From Bacteroidales bacterium (GTDB lineage Bacteria > Bacteroidota > Bacteroidia > Bacteroidales > VadinHA17), in the NCBI GenBank assembly GCA_003162595.1, contig PMNJ01000281.1:1-12747 (forward strand): a stretch of DNA of 12,747 nucleotides. Reading direction: 5' to 3'. Shown piece by piece: positions 7,672-12,747 of this stretch. The notes below the pieces were generated by a model. It was not told the DNA's origin. It worked only from the letters and a program-made list of their open reading frames with translations, and did not search any database. Each line of letters opens with the position of its first letter. Position 1 is the stretch's first letter. The translations under genes were made by a program, and so were the position numbers.

Positions 7672-10600
7672 ATGAAAAAGATTACAGTTTTAAGTGTTTT
7701 GTTGCTTTTAGTTGCAGGATACTTAAATGCTCAGACAAAATCGGATCAGCCTTTTTGGCTCAATGAGAAAATCAGTGAAGATAACAGGCTGCCAATGCAT
7801 GCTTCTTATTTTGTCTTTGAGAATGAGCAGCTTGCAAATAAAGGTGATTGGAGACAATCGGCTAATTATTTGGATCTCGACGGAACATGGAAATTTAAAT
7901 GGGTAGAAAAACCAGATGATTTGCCAAAAAACTTCGAATCTACCGGGTTTGATGATAATGACTGGGATAATTTTCGCATTCCTGCCACCTGGGAGGTCAA
8001 TGGTTACGGATACCCCATCTATGTTAATATTGGTTATGAGTTTCAGAATATAATGAAACCAAATCCGCCGATTGTCCCTCTGACTTACGATCCAACCGGA
8101 GTATATCGACGGGAAATTACACTAAATGATAACTGGAAGGGGAAGCAGGTAATTTTGCATATCGGTTGTGCAAAATCAAATTTAACTGTTTGGGTAAATG
8201 GAAAATATGTTGGATATGGTGAAGATAGCAAACTGCCCTCGGAATTTGATATAACCAGCTTTCTGAATCCGGGGAAAAACCTTATCTGTCTCAGGGTCAT
8301 GCGCTGGTGCGATGGTACTTATCTCGAAGGTCAGGATTTTTGGCGTATGGGAGGAATTAACCGGGAGTGCTATCTTGTTGCAAGGAACGAGACACATATT
8401 GCTGATTATGAGATTGTATCAGATTTGGATGCAAACTATAAGGATGCTTACCTCATTGCTAACCTGAAATTAAACCATCCTGCTACGGCAACTGCCTTAA
8501 TTGAAATCAGTGATGGCGATAAATCAATGAAAGAAACAGTTGTTTCATTTAATAACGAATCGGTGAAGAAGGTTTCAATTCCGTTTAGTCAACCTAAATT
8601 ATGGACAGCTGAAACTCCTGATCTTTATCATTTGCTGATCACTTTAAAAGATAAAAATGGGGCAGTTATTGAAGTTATTCCCCAGGAAACCGGATTCAGA
8701 AAAATTGAAATAAAAGACGGATTGTTATGCGTGAACGGAAAAGCTGTTCTTATTAAAGGTGTTAACCGTCACGAAGTTGATCCGATTACCGGACAAACCA
8801 TATCAAAAGAAGCAATGCTGAAAGATATTCAGCTGATGAAACAATTTAACATAAATGCTGTTCGAACCTGCCATTATCCCGACGATGAATACTGGTATCA
8901 TCTGTGTGATGAATATGGCATTTATGTTGTGGATGAAGCTAATATAGAGTCGCATGGGATTGGTTATGACATTACTGTTACTCTTGCCAACAGACCATCC
9001 TGGAAAGATGCACATATGATGCGTTTGCAGAGAGCGGTGGAGCGTGATAAGAATCATCCCTCAGTTATTATTTGGAGCTTGGGTAATGAAGCCGGAAATG
9101 GTTATAATTTCTATGAATGCTATCTATGGTTAAAACAAAGGGATACAACCCGTCCCGTTCAGTATGAAAGGGCTGTCAGCGAATACACGAATTATACTAC
9201 TGAATTTAATACCGACATTGATAATCCCATGTATCCTATGCCCTCAAGCATGATTGAATTTGCAAAAAACAATCCTCATCAGGCGAAGCCATTCATTATG
9301 TGCGAATATGCACATGCAATGGGTAATTCACTTGGAAACTTTAAAGATTATTGGGATATTATAAGAGGTTACCCTAATAATTTTCAGGGTGGTTTTATCT
9401 GGGATTTTGTAGATCAGGGTCTGAGAAAAATCACTGCAAAGGGTGATACCATTTTTGCATATGGTGGTGACTATGGGCCGAAAGGAACGCCCAGTGACAA
9501 TAATTTCCTTTGTAATGGTCTCTTTTATCCCAACCGGAATCCGAATCCTGAAGCATGGGAAATGAAAAAAGTCTACCAGAATATTCACACCACACTGGTC
9601 AATCAAAATACAATTTCCATTTATAACGAAAACTTTTTTTCGGACCTTTCCAATGTAAGGATGGAATGGAATGTAACTGTAAACGGTGTAGTAACACAAT
9701 CAGGCAAAATGGAGGATGTAAATGTTTTGCCTCATTCAACAAAAGAATTTACAATTCCTGTAAAATCCGTCCAAAATGGTGAAGTGTTTTTAAATATTGT
9801 TTACAAACAAAAGCAGGAAAAACTTTTGGTTCCAAAGGACCATATTGTTGCAGAAGAGCAACTATTGGTGGCAGGCAGTTATAAGAACATCATTGAGTTA
9901 ATGCCATACGGTAAAATAACTGTTAATGAAACCAATACAATTTTATCCGTGACATCCTCCGACATGAATGTTCGTTTTAACAAACAATCCGGACTCATGG
10001 AAAAATATGTTGTCAACGGGCAAAGTTATATTGATGATTCCTCATCAATAAAACCGGCCTTCTGGCGGGCCCCGACAGATAACGACATTGGAGCGTTTTT
10101 TCAGCTCAGATTGAAAGTATGGAAAAATGCGCAGGGAAATCTTAAATTGACAGATTTTAAAGCAACCCAGGAGAAAAACCTTGTAACGGTAACTACTTCG
10201 TTTGTCCTTACCGATGTTGCTGCAAAATTAAATCTCCGGTATATTTTAAATTCAAAGGGAGAAATGGAAGTTGACCAGCAAATGATTGCGGATACTTCAG
10301 CCCTTGTTCCTGTTAAAATGCCTCGATGGCGTGGCGGAAATGAAACCAGTATGGAGAAAGTACCAATGTTACCTCGTTTTGGTATAAACTGGATTTTACC
10401 AGAAGGTTTTAAAACCATTGAATATTACGGGAATGGGCCTGTTGAAAACTACCAGGACAGGAACTATGCTGCACCAGCCGGAATTTACAAGCAGTCGGTG
10501 ACCCAGCAATTTTATCCCTATATCCGCCCACAGGAAACAGGAAATAAAACAGGTATTCGCTGGTATAAAATCATGAATACCAATGGAAAAGGCTTGTTAG

Positions 10601-10845
10601 TTCAATCTGATTCTTTCCTGAGTATAAGTGCATTGAATTTCTTTGATAATGACCTGGACTCGGGAGACTCGAAGCAGCAGCGGCACCCGGGTGAACTAAA
10701 ACCACATAAACAGACCCAGCTGCATATAGACTATCTGCAGATGGGATTAGGAGGTATTCATTCGTGGGGAACCTGGCCTTTGGAAAAATACCGTATTAAT
10801 TATAAAAACTATGAGTATAAATTCATTGTGAAACCATTGAAATAA
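7672..10845 (+). CDS. GH2 LacZ-type beta-galactosidase, exported
   Basis: Retaining beta-D-galactosidase of 1057 residues, the usual length for five-domain LacZ-like enzymes. The signal peptide MKKITVLSVLLLLVAGYLNA probably ends after Ala20, so the enzyme acts outside the cytoplasm. Domains in order: sugar-binding beta-sandwich (about 64-240, with YLDLDGTWKFKW and SKLPSEFDIT), Ig-like domain (about 240-340), TIM barrel (about 345-640), a second beta-sandwich (about 650-740), and the C-terminal Bgal_small_N domain (about 770-1055). The barrel shows VRTCHYPDD, NHPSVIIWSLGNEAGNG with acid/base Glu473, and FIMCEYAHAMGNS with nucleophile Glu545. All family hallmarks are intact. It starts 24 nt after the GH27 gene. 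In this setting it would trim beta-galactose exposed once the GH95 enzyme has removed a cap. The true linkage preference cannot be read from the sequence. Confidence 0.95.
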   Translation: MKKITVLSVLLLLVAGYLNAQTKSDQPFWLNEKISEDNRLPMHASYFVFENEQLANKGDWRQSANYLDLDGTWKFKWVEKPDDLPKNFESTGFDDNDWDNFRIPATWEVNGYGYPIYVNIGYEFQNIMKPNPPIVPLTYDPTGVYRREITLNDNWKGKQVILHIGCAKSNLTVWVNGKYVGYGEDSKLPSEFDITSFLNPGKNLICLRVMRWCDGTYLEGQDFWRMGGINRECYLVARNETHIADYEIVSDLDANYKDAYLIANLKLNHPATATALIEISDGDKSMKETVVSFNNESVKKVSIPFSQPKLWTAETPDLYHLLITLKDKNGAVIEVIPQETGFRKIEIKDGLLCVNGKAVLIKGVNRHEVDPITGQTISKEAMLKDIQLMKQFNINAVRTCHYPDDEYWYHLCDEYGIYVVDEANIESHGIGYDITVTLANRPSWKDAHMMRLQRAVERDKNHPSVIIWSLGNEAGNGYNFYECYLWLKQRDTTRPVQYERAVSEYTNYTTEFNTDIDNPMYPMPSSMIEFAKNNPHQAKPFIMCEYAHAMGNSLGNFKDYWDIIRGYPNNFQGGFIWDFVDQGLRKITAKGDTIFAYGGDYGPKGTPSDNNFLCNGLFYPNRNPNPEAWEMKKVYQNIHTTLVNQNTISIYNENFFSDLSNVRMEWNVTVNGVVTQSGKMEDVNVLPHSTKEFTIPVKSVQNGEVFLNIVYKQKQEKLLVPKDHIVAEEQLLVAGSYKNIIELMPYGKITVNETNTILSVTSSDMNVRFNKQSGLMEKYVVNGQSYIDDSSSIKPAFWRAPTDNDIGAFFQLRLKVWKNAQGNLKLTDFKATQEKNLVTVTTSFVLTDVAAKLNLRYILNSKGEMEVDQQMIADTSALVPVKMPRWRGGNETSMEKVPMLPRFGINWILPEGFKTIEYYGNGPVENYQDRNYAAPAGIYKQSVTQQFYPYIRPQETGNKTGIRWYKIMNTNGKGLLVQSDSFLSISALNFFDNDLDSGDSKQQRHPGELKPHKQTQLHIDYLQMGLGGIHSWGTWPLEKYRINYKNYEYKFIVKPLK

Positions 10846-10852
10846 TCAATGA

Positions 10853-10895
10853 TCCTGAATATTAAAGATTGTTACAGACAAGAAAATATTCGGGA
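10853..10895 (+). other. RNA hairpin just after the beta-galactosidase gene
   Basis: TCCTGAATATT (10853-10863) pairs with AATATTCGGGA (10885-10895) over 11 positions, one of them G-U, with a 21-nt loop. It starts 8 nt past the stop codon. The loop contains GTTACA (10871-10876), complementary to TGTAAC at 10897-10902. That second pairing cannot easily coexist with the hairpin, so the two could alternate. No T-run follows directly, so it may protect the 3' end or be part of a larger structure rather than terminate transcription. Confidence 0.45.
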
Positions 10896-10909
10896 GTGTA
10901 ACACAAATG

Positions 10910-11025
10910 ACCGGGATATTGTTTTAAATAAATTTTCTTTCACTCAGGTAGAAGCCTTTCCGCATTAACCGTTTTTTTCAGTCGTTTACGGTGTCTTGTG
11001 CGGAAAGCTTCCATCCCGGTTTTTT
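10910..11025 (+). terminator. Nested long stem structure ending in a T-run (probable terminator or structured leader)
   Basis: The outer stem is ACCGGGAT (10910-10917) / ATCCCGGT (11013-11020), a perfect 8 bp followed at once by a T-run to 11025. Inside it, GAAGCCTTTCCGCA (10951-10964) pairs with TGCGGAAAGCTTC (10999-11011), 13 bp with one bulged C. Its loop holds ACCGT (10968-10972) / ACGGT (10988-10992). Stem plus T-run is terminator-like, but the nesting and the 33-nt unpaired segment (10918-10950) are larger than a simple terminator. It separates the GH95-GH27-GH2 run from the esterase gene. I see no convincing promoter between it and the esterase start. Confidence 0.55.
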
Positions 11026-11066
11026 AACAATTTATTGCACTTCAAAGTTGGCAGGGATGTACAAGT

Positions 11067-12086
11067 ATGATGGTTCCAAAACAAACTTATATAATGAAAA
11101 TCTATAATTCTGACAGTAAAAAGTATTTCAGCAAATTACTCAAAAGCAACCAATATTCCGGTTATGCAGGTTGTAAATTAAGTTATATTTCACAACAGAT
11201 TGGAAATCACTCAGGAAAAATTGCAAATATCCTTATTCTTATTTGTGGACTCCTGTTTTTTGAGTTTCAGGTTCACGCTCAAAGAGCTGCTGTCGTCCTT
11301 AATCCTGACGATAAGCCAGCCTTCGCGGCTGCCCCTGAGGGATTCGATATAATTCGTGAAAATATTTCCCATGGGAAAATTGATTCGGTTGAATATATTT
11401 CAAAAACCGTTGGAACAAAACGTAAAATGCTGATCTATACCCCTCCGGGTTATTCAGTTGATAGAAAGTACCCTGTTTTTTATCTACTTCACGGGATTGG
11501 CGGTGACCACCTGGAATGGTATAAAAATGGATCTCCTCAAGTGATTCTGGATAATTTGTACGCCGACAAAAAAATTGTACCTATGATAGTTGTCTTCCCT
11601 AATGGCAGGGCTATGAAAGATGATCGTCCAACAGGGAATATTTTTGACTCTGTGAAAGTCAAAGCATTTGCAGACTTCGAAGGAGATTTACTCAACGATA
11701 TCATTCCGTTTGTTGAATCGAAATATCCTGTGATCGCTGATCGGGAAAACAGGGCCATTGCCGGATTGTCCATGGGAGGAGGACAGGCATTAAACTTCGG
11801 ATTGGGTAACCTTAAGACCTTTGCATGGATTGGGGGATTTTCATCTGCACCCAACACTAAAACTCCTGAGGTTTTAGTCCCAAATCCTTCTGAAACAGCT
11901 CAAAAGCTTAAACTACTGTGGATTTCGTGCGGCGATCATGACGGATTGATTTCATATAGTCAGAAGCTTCACAGGTACCTCAAAGAAAACAATGTGCCTC
12001 ATATCTGGCATGTAGAACCCGGCGTTCATGATTTTAAGGTATGGAAAAGCGATTTATATTATTTTTCGCAAGTATTGTTTAAATAA
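11067..12086 (+). CDS. Exported CE1-type alpha/beta-hydrolase esterase
   Basis: Serine esterase of the esterase-D/CE1 group, which includes feruloyl and acetyl esterases acting on plant polysaccharides. It has 339 residues from the first ATG. The hydrophobic segment NILILICGLLFF (about 54-65) ends in VHA before Gln72, a plausible Sec cleavage site. The mature part shows RKMLIYTPPGYS, then FYLLHGIGG (oxyanion-hole strand), then the nucleophile elbow AGLSMGGG with Ser235. Asp292 in SCGDHDGL and His321 in GVHDF complete the triad. The start at 11067 has AGGGA 9 nt upstream; Met at 11094 is an alternative. Either leaves an unusually long hydrophilic stretch before the signal peptide. The GH51 gene follows within 8 to 26 nt, so the two are likely co-transcribed. 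Ester type (ferulate, acetate or other) cannot be decided. Confidence 0.88.
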   Translation: MMVPKQTYIMKIYNSDSKKYFSKLLKSNQYSGYAGCKLSYISQQIGNHSGKIANILILICGLLFFEFQVHAQRAAVVLNPDDKPAFAAAPEGFDIIRENISHGKIDSVEYISKTVGTKRKMLIYTPPGYSVDRKYPVFYLLHGIGGDHLEWYKNGSPQVILDNLYADKKIVPMIVVFPNGRAMKDDRPTGNIFDSVKVKAFADFEGDLLNDIIPFVESKYPVIADRENRAIAGLSMGGGQALNFGLGNLKTFAWIGGFSSAPNTKTPEVLVPNPSETAQKLKLLWISCGDHDGLISYSQKLHRYLKENNVPHIWHVEPGVHDFKVWKSDLYYFSQVLFK

Positions 12087-12112
12087 TAGTCAATATGATA
12101 AAAAACAAACTT

Positions 12113-12747
12113 ATGAAAAAGTGTGGATGGTCAATGATTGATAAATCCAAAATTGTCTTTCTGATTTTCACAGGGTTTCTTTTTTCGATGCCTGCATTTG
12201 CACAGAAAAATACACCTGTTATTGTCGTGGTGGGAAAGCCTGAAGCAGTTATCCAGCCCACAATGTGGGGAATATTCTTCGAGGATATAAACTTTGCTGC
12301 CGACGGAGGCATTTATGCCGAGCTGGTGAAAAACCGCTCTTTCGAATTTGCCAGGCCATTGATGGGATGGAAAATAATGAAGCCCGATACTACGACAGGT
12401 GTGCTGATCATTAACAGGAGTGAAACAGACCCTGCCAATCCCCGCTATGCAAGAATTACAATCGCTCCTGGCGAACCTTCCTTTGGGTTATCCAATGCAG
12501 GTTTCAGAGGAATGGGAATTAAAAAAGGAATGACATATCATTTTTCGGTTCTGGCCCGCCAGTTGGAGGGCAGCACCCTGAAAATGCGTATAGAACTGGT
12601 TAATAATCAGGGTAAAGTTATAGGGGCAACCGGCCTTGTTCCGGATTCAAAGGACTGGAAGAAATATTATGTAAGTTTTGCGGCTGATACAACTGAACTA
12701 AAAGCCAGAATGAACATATGGTTTGAAGGAAACGGATCCATAGACCT
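12113..12747 (+). CDS. GH51 alpha-L-arabinofuranosidase, 5' part (cut by right edge)
   Basis: N-terminal 211 residues of a retaining exo-enzyme that removes terminal alpha-L-arabinofuranose from arabinoxylan, arabinan or arabinogalactan. MKKCGWSMIDKSK plus IVFLIFTGFLFSMPAFA is a Sec signal peptide, with cleavage before Gln. The family-typical start follows: IQPTMWGIFFEDINFAADGG, then AELVKNRSFEF. From about residue 95 the sequence (RYARITIA onward, with GMTYHFSVLARQ and WKKYYVSF) resembles the CBM4/9-type jelly-roll inserted near the N-terminus of Bacteroidota GH51 enzymes. The catalytic barrel and both catalytic Glu residues lie beyond the window. The ATG at 12113 has an A-rich leader. An in-frame ATG at 12095, 8 nt after the esterase stop, would add six residues and is nearly as plausible. 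Confidence 0.9.
   Translation, partial: MKKCGWSMIDKSKIVFLIFTGFLFSMPAFAQKNTPVIVVVGKPEAVIQPTMWGIFFEDINFAADGGIYAELVKNRSFEFARPLMGWKIMKPDTTTGVLIINRSETDPANPRYARITIAPGEPSFGLSNAGFRGMGIKKGMTYHFSVLARQLEGSTLKMRIELVNNQGKVIGATGLVPDSKDWKKYYVSFAADTTELKARMNIWFEGNGSID

Noticed and set aside
9328..9699. Longest minus-strand open frame (123 codons), and the other antisense frames
   Set aside because: They lie wholly inside well-supported + strand glycosidase genes and show no recognisable domains, so they are shadows.
10853..10902. H-type pseudoknot formed by the hairpin plus GTTACA/TGTAAC
   Set aside because: Only one nucleotide would have to span the 11-bp stem, which is sterically implausible. Mutually exclusive pairing is more likely.
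11026..11066. Promoter for the esterase-GH51 pair
   Set aside because: I found no TTTG / TAnnTTTG pair with correct spacing between the T-run and the start codon, so none is annotated. Read-through from upstream is possible.
12113..12200. Possible frameshift in the GH51 signal peptide region near the T-run at 12176-12185
   Set aside because: A codon-by-codon reading from 12113 stays open through the signal peptide into the GH51 domain, so no frameshift is needed.

Overview
The window is about 12.7 kb of moderately AT-rich DNA in which every convincing gene lies on the + strand. It looks like chromosomal DNA of a Bacteroidota member. The grounds are the dense set of exported glycoside hydrolases of families typical of that phylum, lipoprotein-type and Sec signal peptides beginning MKK, A-rich translation starts mostly without a Shine-Dalgarno sequence, and two candidate promoters resembling the Bacteroidota type (TTTG, about 19 nt, then TAnnTTTG). 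I cannot name a genus. No tRNA, rRNA, CRISPR array, transposase or phage gene was seen.

Layout, left to right. (1) The 3' part of a family-2 glycoside hydrolase, cut by the left edge, with an unrecognised C-terminal module. (2) An intergenic stretch with an imperfect inverted repeat built of short CACAGAG/CACGGAG-like words, then a candidate promoter. (3) A predicted lipoprotein with a xylose-isomerase-like TIM barrel (sugar isomerase/epimerase family), closed by a clear intrinsic terminator. (4) A perfect dyad just upstream of a GH95 alpha-L-fucosidase/alpha-L-galactosidase gene. This starts a tight run GH95 - GH27 (alpha-galactosidase type, with an embedded NPCBM domain) - GH2 (LacZ-type beta-galactosidase), with gaps of 16 and 24 nt. 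(5) A 221-nt gap rich in inverted repeats that ends in a T-run. (6) A CE1-type exported esterase, followed after a few nucleotides by a GH51 alpha-L-arabinofuranosidase cut by the right edge.

How the genes fit together (inference). All complete proteins carry export signals, so this is an extracytoplasmic (periplasmic or outer-surface) debranching set. It could remove terminal alpha-L-fucose or alpha-L-galactose, alpha-D-galactose (or beta-L-arabinopyranose), beta-D-galactose, L-arabinofuranose and an ester substituent. This points to a decorated plant cell-wall polysaccharide such as galactose-bearing arabinoxylan, arabinogalactan/pectin side chains or fucogalactoxyloglucan. No SusC/SusD pair, regulator or endo-acting backbone enzyme is in view, so the window is probably an internal slice of a larger polysaccharide-utilisation locus.

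I see no clearly new molecular system. The points most worth a second look are the dyad upstream of the GH95 gene, the lysine in the GH95 active-site motif, the structured gap before the esterase gene, the orphan module on the first GH2, and the exported isomerase-fold lipoprotein.
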